DNA of 46,272 nt from an uncultured Prevotellaceae bacterium (lineage in GTDB: Bacteria > Bacteroidota > Bacteroidia > Bacteroidales > Bacteroidaceae): positions 1 to 46,272 of the forward strand of contig CAMHEL010000013.1 of NCBI GenBank assembly GCA_946184125.1, read 5' to 3'. The position numbers and the translations under genes are program-made. Shown here piece by piece: positions 8,577 through 16,473 of the stretch; the stretch's first letter is position 1, and each line of letters opens with the position of its first letter. Under the pieces are notes generated by a model. The model saw only the letters and a program-made list of their open reading frames with translations. It did not search any database and had not been told where the DNA came from.

Positions 8577-9284
8577 TTAGTCTTTGCTGTCCTCAGTGAG
8601 GTCCATTTGCCGGTATTCGTGTGTGACATCGGTCACCTTGCCGTCTTTGCATCTGAACACGGTGCCGGGGAACTCGTCGAGAAGTGCGATGTTGTGGGTG
8701 GTCATCACAACGGCAGTGCCGTCTTTGCTGATGTTCTTGAGCAGGCTGACGATGTGGCGGGCGGTTTCCATGTCGAGGTTGCCCGTGGGCTCGTCGGCGA
8801 TGATGATGCGGGGCTTGTTGAGCACGGCTCGGGCGATGGCGATGTGCTGCTGCTCGCCTCCCGACAGTTCGTAAGGCATCTTGTCGATTTTGTCGGCCAT
8901 GTCGACGGCGGCGAGTACGCTCTCGATGCGCTCGGTGCGCTCTTTGCGCTTACGCCATCCTGTGGCCTTGAGGACAAACTCGAGGTTCTTGCGCACAGAG
9001 CGGTCGTGGAGGAGCTGGAAGTCTTGGAAAATGATGCCCATCTCGCGTCGGAGGGCAGGCACATCACGCCGGCGGATGGTGTTGACATCGCGCCCCAGCA
9101 CTTCGGCTTTCTCGGGCCCGTCGTGGTCGAGCTCGCAATACATGGTCTTGAGCAGGGAACTCTTTCCTGAGCCGACCTTGCCAATGATATAGACGAAGTC
9201 GCCCTCCTTGACCTGCATGTCAACGTCTTTGAGAATGGTGTTCCCATCCTGAACGATATTTACTTTTTGGTAGTTGATCAGCAT
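8577..9284 (-). CDS. ftsE: FtsE-type ABC ATPase
   Basis: A 235-residue ATP-binding protein with the full ABC set: Walker A GKVGSGKSS near residue 35, Q-loop FQDFQLL, signature LSGGEQQHIAIARA, Walker B IIIADEPTGNLD, and a switch histidine in TTHN. The overall pattern fits FtsE, which with FtsX controls periplasmic peptidoglycan hydrolases at division. The start at 9284 (MLINYQKVNIV) was chosen because upstream sequence in the same frame lies within hisIE. No ftsX is in the window, so the permease partner must be elsewhere. The signature has His where FtsE usually has Arg. An unrelated ABC exporter ATPase is a less likely reading. Confidence 0.85.
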   Translation of the reverse strand: MLINYQKVNIVQDGNTILKDVDMQVKEGDFVYIIGKVGSGKSSLLKTMYCELDHDGPEKAEVLGRDVNTIRRRDVPALRREMGIIFQDFQLLHDRSVRKNLEFVLKATGWRKRKERTERIESVLAAVDMADKIDKMPYELSGGEQQHIAIARAVLNKPRIIIADEPTGNLDMETARHIVSLLKNISKDGTAVVMTTHNIALLDEFPGTVFRCKDGKVTDVTHEYRQMDLTEDSKD

Positions 9285-9331
9285 GATATTGTTGTTTGGG
9301 TGTATCGGTTGATGATGCTTGTTGACTTGAC

Positions 9332-9946
9332 TCAGTGCTTGTGCCATGAGGGGTCGTGCCTGACGCGCAGTTCGCTGGCGAGGTCTTCGATGCGCAGCCC
9401 CTTGCTGGTGAGGAGTACGATGAGGTGGTAGAAGAGGTCGGCTCCCTCGTAAACGAGGCGCTCGTTGGTGCCGTTGGTGGCTTCGATGACCAGTTCGAGG
9501 GCTTCCTCGCCCACCTTCTGTGCCATGCGGTTGAGACCGTCGCGGAAGAGACTGGTGGTGTAACTCCCCTCGGGCATCTCTTCGTGGCGTTTCTCGATGA
9601 AGTCCTGGAGCTGTGAGAGGAAGGACAAGGGATTGCCTGTGTTGGCTTCTCCCCAGCAGGTGTCGGTTCCTGTGTGGCACACGGGCCCGGTGGGTATGGC
9701 TCTGACGAGCAGCGTGTCGTTGTCGCAGTCGGTCTTGATATCGACGAGTTTCAGGAAATTGCCCGATGTCTCGCCTTTGGTCCACAGCGTCTGCCGGCTG
9801 CGGCTGAAGAATGTCACTTGCTTAGTGGCGAGCGTCTTGTCAAGGGCTTCTTGGTTCATGTAGCCGAGCATGAGCACCTGCCGTGTCTCAGCGTCCTGAA
9901 TAATGGCGGGCACGAGGCCGCCGCATTTCTCAAAATCTATGTTCAT
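9332..9946 (-). CDS. hisI: Bifunctional phosphoribosyl-AMP cyclohydrolase / phosphoribosyl-ATP pyrophosphatase
   Basis: A 204-residue HisIE fusion covering steps two and three of histidine synthesis. The HisI half (about 1-105) has the metal-binding DCDND segment (73-77) and conserved cysteines in VCHTGTDTC. The HisE half (about 108-204) has the MazG-like helix with GEEALELVIEA and ends in RHDPSWHKH. The domain order is that of the usual enterobacterial-type fusion. It follows hisF by 2 bp. A 47-bp gap without a recognisable promoter separates it from the FtsE gene. Confidence 0.95.
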   Translation of the reverse strand: MNIDFEKCGGLVPAIIQDAETRQVLMLGYMNQEALDKTLATKQVTFFSRSRQTLWTKGETSGNFLKLVDIKTDCDNDTLLVRAIPTGPVCHTGTDTCWGEANTGNPLSFLSQLQDFIEKRHEEMPEGSYTTSLFRDGLNRMAQKVGEEALELVIEATNGTNERLVYEGADLFYHLIVLLTSKGLRIEDLASELRVRHDPSWHKH

Positions 9947-9948
9947 AG

Positions 9949-10719
9949 TCAGTTGGTGTCAAATATTCTTGTCTTGATGCCTTCTTGCCGAAGGTAGGAT
10001 TTCAATTGGGGGATGCCGATTTCTCCGAAGTGGAAGACGCTGGCGGCGAGGGCAGCATCGGCTTTGCCGAGGAGGAAGGCGTCGCGGAAGTGTGCCATGC
10101 ATCCGGCACCTCCGCTGGCGATGACGGGTATGGGCAGGCGGTCGTGCAGTTCGGCGAGAGCCTCGATGGCGAACCCTTGTTTCACGCCATCATGGTTCAT
10201 GCTGGTGAAGAGTATTTCGCCTGCTCCACGCTGCGCCACTTCCTCAGCCCATTCCATCAGTTTACGGTCGGTGGGCACGCGTCCTCCGTTGAGGTAGCAA
10301 GTCCATCCGTTGTCGTCGTATCGTGCGTCGATGGCGCACACGCACACCTGCGAGCCGAAGCGGGCGGCAATCTCGTCGATGAGTTGCGGACGTCGCAGGG
10401 CCGCGCTATTGACGCTCACCTTGTCGGCGCCGGCATAGAGCAGGCGCTCCACGTCGGACAGTTCGTTAATGCCGCCGCCCACGGTGAAGGGGATGTTGAC
10501 TTCGGCAGCCACACGGGTCACCATGTCGGTGAAGGTCTTCCTCCCCTCATGGCTGGCTGTGATGTCGAGGAACACCAATTCGTCGGCCCCGGCATCGCTG
10601 TATGCCTTTCCCAGTTCGACGGGGTCGCCAGCCTGTCGGAGGTTGATGAAATTGGTTCCCTTGACGGTGGTTCCGTCCTTCACGTCGAGGCAGGGTATGA
10701 TGCGTTTGGCTAATCCCAT
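9949..10719 (-). CDS. hisF: Imidazole glycerol phosphate synthase, cyclase subunit
   Basis: A 256-residue (beta/alpha)8 barrel that uses ammonia from HisH to turn PRFAR into imidazole glycerol phosphate and AICAR. Catalytic aspartates are visible as D12 (IPCLDVKDG) and D131 (CAIDAR). Phosphate loops show as GGGI near 81-84 and ASGGAG near the C-terminus. It overlaps hisA by 10 bp and precedes hisI by 2 bp. Its by-product AICAR feeds purine synthesis, where 10-formyl-tetrahydrofolate, the substrate of the upstream purU, is also used. Confidence 0.96.
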   Translation of the reverse strand: MGLAKRIIPCLDVKDGTTVKGTNFINLRQAGDPVELGKAYSDAGADELVFLDITASHEGRKTFTDMVTRVAAEVNIPFTVGGGINELSDVERLLYAGADKVSVNSAALRRPQLIDEIAARFGSQVCVCAIDARYDDNGWTCYLNGGRVPTDRKLMEWAEEVAQRGAGEILFTSMNHDGVKQGFAIEALAELHDRLPIPVIASGGAGCMAHFRDAFLLGKADAALAASVFHFGEIGIPQLKSYLRQEGIKTRIFDTN

Positions 10720-11432
10720 AGTTGTCGCAATTGTTCGATGTCAATTTTTCCTTCATAATAGGCCTTGCCGAAGACCACGGCGGGGATGCCCCGCCTGTTG
10801 AGGTCGATGATGTCGGCATTGGATCCCACGCCGCCGCTGGCGATGAGGTGCAGGGTGGGGTAGGCCGCCATCACCTGACTATAGAGTTCGGCTGCTGGGC
10901 CCGAGAGCATACCGTCGCGTGAGATGTCTGTACACAGCACGTGGCGCACGCCCTGCTCCACATAGCGGCTGAGGAATGGCAGCAGGTCTTCTCCGCTGTC
11001 CTCTTTCCATCCGTTGATGCTCACCTTGCCGTTTCTTACGTCGGCACCGAGGATGATGCGGTCGGGGCTGTATTTTTGCAGCCAGCGAGTGAAGAGGTCG
11101 GGGGAGGTGACAGCCACCGAACCGATGGTGACCATGGCGGCTCCGTTGTCGAAAGCGGTTTCGATGTCGGCATCGGTCTTGATGCCTCCCCCAAAATCGA
11201 CGACGAGCGACGTGGCGCTGGTGATGGCTTTCAGCGTGGCGGCGTTGACGATATGCTTTGACTTGGCACCATCGAGGTCGACGACATGCAGTCTGCGGAA
11301 ACCTTGTCGCTCGAGTTGGCGTGCTATCTGCGCCGGGTCGGTGCTATAGACGGTCTTCGCCGCGTAGTCGCCTTGGGTGAGCCGCACGCACTGACCGCCG
11401 ATGAGGTCGATGGCAGGGATGAGTTCTATCAT
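10710..11432 (-). CDS. hisA: ProFAR isomerase (HisA)
   Basis: A 240-residue (beta/alpha)8 isomerase that converts ProFAR to PRFAR, the substrate of HisHF. Catalytic aspartates are D9 (PAIDLIGG) and D169 (CTDISRDGM), and phosphate loops appear as DFGGGI and ASGGVG. The start at 11432 ([10 protein letters not shown]) gives the normal length; an upstream extension would run through hisH. It starts 4 bp after the hisH stop and ends inside hisF by 10 bp, a tightly packed set. Confidence 0.96.
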   Translation of the reverse strand: MIELIPAIDLIGGQCVRLTQGDYAAKTVYSTDPAQIARQLERQGFRRLHVVDLDGAKSKHIVNAATLKAITSATSLVVDFGGGIKTDADIETAFDNGAAMVTIGSVAVTSPDLFTRWLQKYSPDRIILGADVRNGKVSINGWKEDSGEDLLPFLSRYVEQGVRHVLCTDISRDGMLSGPAAELYSQVMAAYPTLHLIASGGVGSNADIIDLNRRGIPAVVFGKAYYEGKIDIEQLRQLWD

Positions 11433-11436
11433 GATG

Positions 11437-12054
11437 TCATGGTTTTGCTGTGGTCGGTTGTGAGGCCATTTCGAGGAAATTGCTGAGGATTCGCTCGCCC
11501 ACACGTCCGCTCTTCTCCGGGTGGAACTGTGTGGCGTAGAAATTGTCCTTGTGGATGGCGGCACTGAATGGGGTGACATAGTCGGCCACGGCGATGGTGT
11601 GCTCGCAAAGGGGTACGTAGTAGCTGTGGACGAAATAGACGAAGTCGCCCTCGTGTAGTCCGCTGAACAAATGGGTGCGCAGCTGGGTGAGCTCGTTCCA
11701 TCCCATGGCCGGTATTTTGTCGTCGCTGCTGGTGGGAGCGAAACGGCGTACCTCGGCGTCGAAGATGCCGAGACAGTCGGTGTCGCCTTCTTCGGAGTGG
11801 CGGCAGAGCAGCTGCTGTCCGATACAGATGCCCAAGACCGGTTGTCGGAGGGAAGGGATGACCCGGTCGAGCCCGTGCTCACGCAGATAGCGCATGGCCC
11901 CACTGGCCTCACCCTGACCGGGGAACAGCACGCAGTCGGCACTGCTCAGAAGGGTGGGGTCGTCGGTGAGAAGGGGGCGGACCCCCAGACGGACCAGAGC
12001 ACTCTCCACAGAGAAGATGTTGCCGGCATTGTATTTCACGATGGCTACTTCCAT
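11437..12054 (-). CDS. hisH: Imidazole glycerol phosphate synthase, glutaminase subunit
   Basis: A 205-residue class I glutamine amidotransferase that supplies ammonia to HisF. The catalytic triad is visible: nucleophile C77 in GICIGQQLL, and H178 and E180 in QFHPEKSG. The N-terminal KYNAGNIFSV and the oxyanion-strand region PGQGEA are typical. It is first of the hisH-hisA-hisF-hisI block and follows purU by 22 bp without an obvious promoter of its own, so it is probably read from the purU promoter. hisG, hisD, hisC and hisB are not in the window. Confidence 0.96.
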   Translation of the reverse strand: MEVAIVKYNAGNIFSVESALVRLGVRPLLTDDPTLLSSADCVLFPGQGEASGAMRYLREHGLDRVIPSLRQPVLGICIGQQLLCRHSEEGDTDCLGIFDAEVRRFAPTSSDDKIPAMGWNELTQLRTHLFSGLHEGDFVYFVHSYYVPLCEHTIAVADYVTPFSAAIHKDNFYATQFHPEKSGRVGERILSNFLEMASQPTTAKP

Positions 12055-12076
12055 TGTCGTTGGTATTATGGGTATG

Positions 12077-12940
12077 TCAGCTGAAAATGATGGTCTTGTT
12101 GTGATAGGTGAGAATCTTCCGCTGGATGTGCTTTGTCACCGCCCTCGAGAGCACAATCTTCTCCAAGTCACGCCCTTTGAGCACAAGGCTCTGTGGGGTG
12201 TCCTTGTGTGTGATGCGCACCACATCCTGCTCGATGATGGGGCCGGCGTCGAGGTCGGTGGTGACGTAATGGCTTGTCGCGCCAATGATTTTCACGCCAC
12301 GTTCCCATGCCTGGTGGTAGGGCTTGGCTCCCACGAAGGCGGGAAGGAAGGAGTGGTGGATGTTGATGATGTGGTGGGGATAGGCCGCTATCATCTGGCT
12401 GGAGATAATCTGCATGTAACGGGCAAGAACGATGAAGGTGATTTTCTTCTCCTTGAGAAGACGCATCTCCTCGGCTTCCACCTCTGCTTTGTTGGAGTGG
12501 TCTTTGTTGATTTCCCAAACATAGTATGGAATGTCGAACTGCTCGGCGACATAGCGCAAGTCATCGTGGTTGCTGATGATGCATGGGATGTCCACTTCCC
12601 ACTCACCAGCCTTGTAGCGTGCGAGGAGGTCGTACAGACAGTGGCTCATCTTGCTCACGAAAATGGCCATTCTGGGTCGTATGTCGTTGAAATAGAGGCT
12701 GAACGTCATCTGGTAGCGCTGGGCATACAGTGTAGCCACATATTCCTCGATTTTCTCCCTTGGAATGAGAAAATTCAGCAATTCCCACTCGATGCGCATG
12801 AAGAACATGCCATCCTGTCGGTCAACGTATTGGTCGAGATAGACAATGTTGCCTTGGTTGTCGGTGATGAATTTAGTCACTTCAGAGATGATGCCCTGCT
12901 GGTCGGGGCAGTGCAGGAGAAGTATGGCGGTCGGTTGCAT
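12077..12940 (-). CDS. purU: Formyltetrahydrofolate deformylase
   Basis: A 287-residue enzyme that hydrolyses 10-formyl-tetrahydrofolate to formate and tetrahydrofolate. It has an N-terminal ACT regulatory domain (from LLLHCPDQQGIISEV, about 7-85) and a formyltransferase-fold C-terminal half with catalytic N193, H195 (NIHHSFLPAF) and D231 (TTDLDAGP). The start at 12940 (MQPTAILL) fits the family; an ATG seven codons upstream is possible but very close to the promoter. It probably leads the long unit running through the his genes, ftsE, lysC and lysA. Free formate can be used for purine synthesis, and tetrahydrofolate release balances one-carbon pools. Confidence 0.94.
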   Translation of the reverse strand: MQPTAILLLHCPDQQGIISEVTKFITDNQGNIVYLDQYVDRQDGMFFMRIEWELLNFLIPREKIEEYVATLYAQRYQMTFSLYFNDIRPRMAIFVSKMSHCLYDLLARYKAGEWEVDIPCIISNHDDLRYVAEQFDIPYYVWEINKDHSNKAEVEAEEMRLLKEKKITFIVLARYMQIISSQMIAAYPHHIINIHHSFLPAFVGAKPYHQAWERGVKIIGATSHYVTTDLDAGPIIEQDVVRITHKDTPQSLVLKGRDLEKIVLSRAVTKHIQRKILTYHNKTIIFS

Positions 12941-12969
12941 GATTTTCTCTCTTAGTCTCAAACTGGCCG

Positions 12970-12977
12970 CAAAGGTA
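12970..12977 (-). promoter_or_regulatory. Bacteroidetes -7 box for the purU-his-lys unit
   Basis: On the minus strand the sequence reads TACCTTTG, matching TAnnTTTG, 29 bp upstream of the purU start. A TGTG lies 20 bp further upstream at the place of the -33 TTTG element (three of four bases). Confidence 0.65.
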
Positions 12978-13198
12978 CTGATTTTTCCTCATTTTACCAC
13001 ATGCAGAAGCTCAAAAATGTAAATTTACACGCTTTTTTCAATTCTGGAGCCAACATCGGGTCAACTCAACCGAATGGCCAAAAACGAAATAAAGTTTGAA
13101 GGGGTTGAGCGCAATTGTCACATTTTTTGTATAAAAAAGCAATGCTTTTGTTTGATTTTACTAAAATTGTGCGCGAAGACTTAAAAAAAGAGAATATA

Positions 13199-13230
13199 TT
13201 TGGAAAAAACATCAAGTTTTCGTATATTTG
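13199..13230 (+). promoter_or_regulatory. Complete -33/-7 promoter for the AraC-type regulator
   Basis: TTTG at 13199-13202 and TATATTTG at 13223-13230, 20 bp apart, match the Bacteroidetes housekeeping promoter on both elements. The expected transcript starts near 13236 and has a leader of about 90 nt that includes the palindrome at 13258. Confidence 0.75.
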
Positions 13231-13257
13231 CAAAACCTAAAAACAAAATCTAAAATG

Positions 13258-13269
13258 TGCGTTAACGCA
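13258..13269. promoter_or_regulatory. Palindrome TGCGTTAACGCA, possible operator
   Basis: A 12-bp perfect palindrome about 22 bp downstream of the expected transcription start of the AraC-type gene. Its position would suit a repressor or autoregulatory site. AraC-type proteins usually bind direct rather than inverted repeats, so the binder is unknown. Confidence 0.35.
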
Positions 13270-13324
13270 TACCAGCACAATTTTTATCCATTTACTAGAA
13301 CATCTTATTATTTTTCGGAAACAT

Positions 13325-13798
13325 ATGGCAAAATACAACATTACAGAAAAGAAAGAAAAAGAGGCTGCTTACAGAAGCCTTGTCAGTCCTCGGCTCATGG
13401 ACGAGCTGAAAGAGAAGATCTTGGAGATTATCCTCATTCAGAAGAGGTACAAAGACAAAGACTACTCAGCAAAGCAGCTCGCCGAGGATTTGGGTACCAA
13501 CACACGCTACATCTCTGCTGTCGTCAACGTTCGCTTTCACATGAACTACACCTCGTTTGTCAATAAATTCCGCATCGAGGAGGCAATGACCATACTTGTC
13601 GACAAGCGATACCAGGAACTCAACATGGAGGATATCAGCAGCATGGTGGGATTCTCCAACAGACAGTCGTTCTATGCATCATTCTACAAAATCAATGGTA
13701 TGACGCCACGGGAATACAGAATGAGGCACTTCGCACAGATCAGGGCCAAAGAAGGAAAGACAAAGAAAAGAAGAAGAGCTGAGAAAAAAGAAGACTGA
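13325..13798 (+). CDS. Small AraC-type helix-turn-helix regulator
   Basis: A 157-residue protein that is little more than an AraC/XylS DNA-binding domain. Two helix-turn-helix units are visible: residues 47-68 (YSAKQLAEDLGTNTRYISAV) and 98-131, the latter with the family hallmark GFSNRQSFYASFYKINGMTPREYR split around the second recognition helix. No ligand-binding domain is present, and the last 20 residues are strongly basic. The start at 13325 follows a complete promoter. Only 3 bp separate its stop from the dipeptidyl peptidase III gene, so the two are surely co-transcribed. Its signal and targets cannot be read from sequence; autoregulation through the leader palindrome is possible. Confidence 0.85.
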   Translation: MAKYNITEKKEKEAAYRSLVSPRLMDELKEKILEIILIQKRYKDKDYSAKQLAEDLGTNTRYISAVVNVRFHMNYTSFVNKFRIEEAMTILVDKRYQELNMEDISSMVGFSNRQSFYASFYKINGMTPREYRMRHFAQIRAKEGKTKKRRRAEKKED

Positions 13799-13801
13799 GC
13801 A

Positions 13802-15751
13802 ATGAAAGATGGTTTCGCGTATGTGGTGGAGCGATTTGCCGACATCCAAATTCTGAGATATAAGCTTCATGGTTTTGAGAACTTGTCTCTTCGGCAAAAA
13901 CTTTACATTTATTACCTCTCCGAGGCCATCCTATGGGGGCGGGATATCACATTCGACCAGATGTGCTGGGCCAATTTGTCTGTAAGAAAACTTCTTGAAG
14001 CAGTCTATCGGTTCAGTGTGGAGAAAAACATTGATACTAAAGAATCGCACGCGCTTGAAACTTATCTCAAGCGCGTGTGGTTCTCAAATGGCATACACCA
14101 CCATTATGGAGGTGAGAAATTCATTCCGGAGTTCTCGCTGGAATACATAAAGGGCGTCATCGCACAGATGATAGAGGAGGAAGTGCCCGGTGCACGGGAA
14201 GCCGAAGAGCTGATGAAAGGCCTCGAAGAGGTCATCTTCAATCCCGATGTGTTGCCCAAGCGCACCAACAAAACCGCTGGCGACGACCTTGTCCTCACCT
14301 CGGCCTGCCATTTCTATCAAGGGGTGACCCAACAGCAGGCTGAGGAGTACTATGCCAGTAAAAAAGACAAAGACGACCCTATGCCGCCATCGTGGGGACT
14401 CAATAGCCGGCTGGTGGAAGAGAACGGAGAGTTGCATGAAGTGGTGTGGTGTGAAGGCGGATGCTATGGCGAGGCCATCAGTCACATCATCCATTTCCTC
14501 AAACTGGCAGCAGAGGTGGCCGAAAACCAGCAGCAGAGAGAGGTCATCGCATTGCTTATCGAATACTACAGGACAGGTGACCTGAGACTCTTCGACAGCT
14601 ATTCCATCAAGTGGGTGAATTGCCTGGAAGGCGACATCGATTTCATCAATGGCTTTATTGAGGTTTACGACGACCCTCTTGGCATCAAGGCCACATGGGA
14701 GGGAATAGTGGAATACATCGACAAGGAGGCCACGAAACGCACGCAGACCATCAGCAACAATGCACAGTGGTTTGAGAACCATTCACCCGTTGACCCGCGG
14801 TTCAGGAAAAAGGTGGTCAAGGGCGTCACGGCGAACGTCATCTGTGCTGCCATGCTCGCCGGCGAGGAGTATCCCGCTTCCGCCATAGGTATCAACCTGC
14901 CCAATGCCGACTGGATACGTGCTGCGCATGGCAGCAAGAGCATCACCATCAGCAATCTCACCGAGGCATATAATGAGACGGCCAAAGGAAGCGGACTGTA
15001 TGAGGAGTTTGTCATCGACCAGCCAACCATCGACCTTATCAACCGATATGGCAATGCCTGTGATGACTTGCACACAGACCTTCATGAATGTCTTGGTCAC
15101 GGCAGCGGACAACTGTTGCCAGGAACCGACCCCGATGCCCTCAAAGCTTATGGCAGCACCATCGAGGAGGCGAGGGCCGACCTCTTCGCACTCTATTACA
15201 TGGCCGACGACAAGTTGGTGGAACTGGGGCTGCTGCCCGACGGCGAAGCATACAAAGCACAGTACTACAGTTACCTGCTGAATGGACTCATCACACAACT
15301 CAGACGTATCGCACCCGGACAGGTCATCGAAGAGGCACACATGCGCAACAGGGCGCTCATCGCACGATGGGTGCTCAGACACGCAGATGGTGCCGTAGAG
15401 ATGGTGAAAATCGGTGGGAAGACTTTTGTGAAGGTGAACGACTACTTGCGCCTTCGCGAGGCTTTTGCCACACTGCTGGCCGAAGTGCAGCGTATCAAAA
15501 GCGAGGGAGACTTCAGCGCAGCACGCCAACTCGTAGAGGACTATGCCATTGAGGTCGACGCCCACCTTCACCAGGAAGTGCTTGAGCGCAGCGATCGCCT
15601 CAACCTGCCGGCATTCAAAGGATTCCTCAATCCGAAGATGTCGCTCGTGCGGGCAGAAGACGGAGAGGTTGTAGACGTCGATGTCGATTATTCCGAGACC
15701 TACACTGAGCAGATGTTGCGCTACTCACGCGACTATGCTGGATTGAATTGA
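13802..15751 (+). CDS. Dipeptidyl peptidase III (peptidase family M49)
   Basis: A 649-residue zinc exopeptidase that removes N-terminal dipeptides from short peptides. The M49 zinc motif HECLGH is at 428-433, and the second motif EEARAD at 455-460 supplies the third zinc ligand and neighbouring conserved residues. The length and the order of conserved blocks fit bacterial DPP III. There is no signal peptide (MKDGFAYVVERFAD), so it should act in the cytosol; some Bacteroides homologues have exported forms. It follows the AraC-type gene by 3 bp and precedes the AlkD-like gene by 13 bp. It may recycle peptides taken up or produced by intracellular proteolysis. M49 members are sometimes misnamed dihydrofolate reductase in databases. 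Confidence 0.93.
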   Translation: MKDGFAYVVERFADIQILRYKLHGFENLSLRQKLYIYYLSEAILWGRDITFDQMCWANLSVRKLLEAVYRFSVEKNIDTKESHALETYLKRVWFSNGIHHHYGGEKFIPEFSLEYIKGVIAQMIEEEVPGAREAEELMKGLEEVIFNPDVLPKRTNKTAGDDLVLTSACHFYQGVTQQQAEEYYASKKDKDDPMPPSWGLNSRLVEENGELHEVVWCEGGCYGEAISHIIHFLKLAAEVAENQQQREVIALLIEYYRTGDLRLFDSYSIKWVNCLEGDIDFINGFIEVYDDPLGIKATWEGIVEYIDKEATKRTQTISNNAQWFENHSPVDPRFRKKVVKGVTANVICAAMLAGEEYPASAIGINLPNADWIRAAHGSKSITISNLTEAYNETAKGSGLYEEFVIDQPTIDLINRYGNACDDLHTDLHECLGHGSGQLLPGTDPDALKAYGSTIEEARADLFALYYMADDKLVELGLLPDGEAYKAQYYSYLLNGLITQLRRIAPGQVIEEAHMRNRALIARWVLRHADGAVEMVKIGGKTFVKVNDYLRLREAFATLLAEVQRIKSEGDFSAARQLVEDYAIEVDAHLHQEVLERSDRLNLPAFKGFLNPKMSLVRAEDGEVVDVDVDYSETYTEQMLRYSRDYAGLN

Positions 15752-15764
15752 TAGCCTAATTACC

Positions 15765-16361
15765 ATGAAAGATGATGTAGTCAGAAAAATCAAGCAGTCT
15801 TTCCGCCTTTACATGAATGGGGAAACATCGCGCTCCATGCGTGAGAATGGTGTGGATTACCATCTCAACTGGGGCGTGTCGTTCACCGACCTGAAAGCTA
15901 TGGCCGCTGAGTATGGCAAGGATTATCACCTTGCAGTAGAACTTTGGAAGGAGAACATCCGCGAATGCAAGATTCTCGCCACCCTGATCATGCCGCCTCA
16001 AGAGATGCTGCCCGAACTGGCCGACTTGTGGATGGAGCAGACCGAGACGCAAGAAGTGGCGGAAATGCTGGCACTCAACCTCTTCCAGTATCTTGACTAT
16101 GCCCCTGTGCTGGCTTTCGAATGGGTCGCCTCAGGCATCCTCTTACGGCAAATATGCGGTTTCCAAGTCCTTGCAAAACTGATGATGAGGGGTATGACCC
16201 CCGATGAGCGGGGCATCAGTGAGATGATTGACCAGGCACAGGTGGCACTGTCGGATGAGTCGGTGGCACTGAGGCATGCCGCCTATAACTGTCTCCAGCA
16301 TCTCGCACAGCTTGGCGATGAATACGATGCTGTCGTGCAAAGTGCGCTGAGAAAAAGATGA
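15765..16361 (+). CDS. DNA alkylation repair (AlkD-like) HEAT-type protein
   Basis: A 198-residue all-helical protein resembling AlkD-type DNA alkylation repair proteins (Pfam DNA_alkylation). Visible family-like stretches are VSFTDLKAMAAEYGKDYHLA near the N-terminus, then ELWKENIRECKILATLI with the typical conserved tryptophan, and repeated helical hairpins to the end. AlkD itself excises positively charged 3- and 7-alkylpurines, but this subfamily is shorter (AlkD about 230) and lacks part of the C-terminal repeats, so glycosylase activity is uncertain. It is 13 bp after the DPP III gene and most likely shares its transcript. Confidence 0.75.
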   Translation: MKDDVVRKIKQSFRLYMNGETSRSMRENGVDYHLNWGVSFTDLKAMAAEYGKDYHLAVELWKENIRECKILATLIMPPQEMLPELADLWMEQTETQEVAEMLALNLFQYLDYAPVLAFEWVASGILLRQICGFQVLAKLMMRGMTPDERGISEMIDQAQVALSDESVALRHAAYNCLQHLAQLGDEYDAVVQSALRKR

Positions 16362-16365
16362 CCAA

Positions 16366-16403
16366 GCGACTCCCCCCTTCAATTAAGGTGGAAGTCGTTA
16401 TTT
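16366..16403 (+). terminator. Possible terminator hairpin after the AlkD-like gene
   Basis: GCGACT (16366-16371) pairs with AGTCGT (16393-16398), and the CCCCTT/AAGGTGG segments between them extend the stem with mismatches around a CAATT loop. The following run is TTATTT, weak for an intrinsic terminator. Confidence 0.35.
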
Positions 16404-16422
16404 ATGCCGAGGCGATTACTGT

Positions 16423-16460
16423 AAGTAGGTAATCAAAATGAAATGATCGTATTCCTACTT
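16423..16460. repeat. Inverted repeat upstream of the M50 protease gene
   Basis: AAGTAGGTAAT (16423-16433) is matched by ATTCCTACTT (16451-16460), a near-perfect inverted repeat ending 13 bp before the start codon. No TAnnTTTG box is seen here, so it may be an operator or an mRNA hairpin that covers the translation start region. Confidence 0.4.
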
Positions 16461-16473
16461 AAATATTCCCATT

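Larger units (their letters stand above)
12962..13324. other. Divergent intergenic region between purU and the AraC-type gene
   Basis: About 360 bp without a gene. It holds the purU promoter near its left end and the regulator promoter at 13199-13230. Between them are imperfect inverted repeats: GCGCAATT at about 13109 matched by AATTGTGCGC at 13165-13174, and AAAAGCA/TGCTTTT around 13134-13148. A 12-bp perfect palindrome lies at 13258-13269. The rest is A/T-rich with no recognisable feature. Confidence 0.6.

Noticed and set aside
2031..11261. Long open frames opposite fbp, lysA, lysC, the his genes and purU
   Set aside because: They are mirror frames of G/C-biased third positions in well-identified genes and show no domain, start signal or promoter of their own.
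13134..13148. AAAAGCA/TGCTTTT as a terminator
   Set aside because: The stem is short with a one-base centre, lies far from any gene end, and faces the upstream side of two divergent genes.
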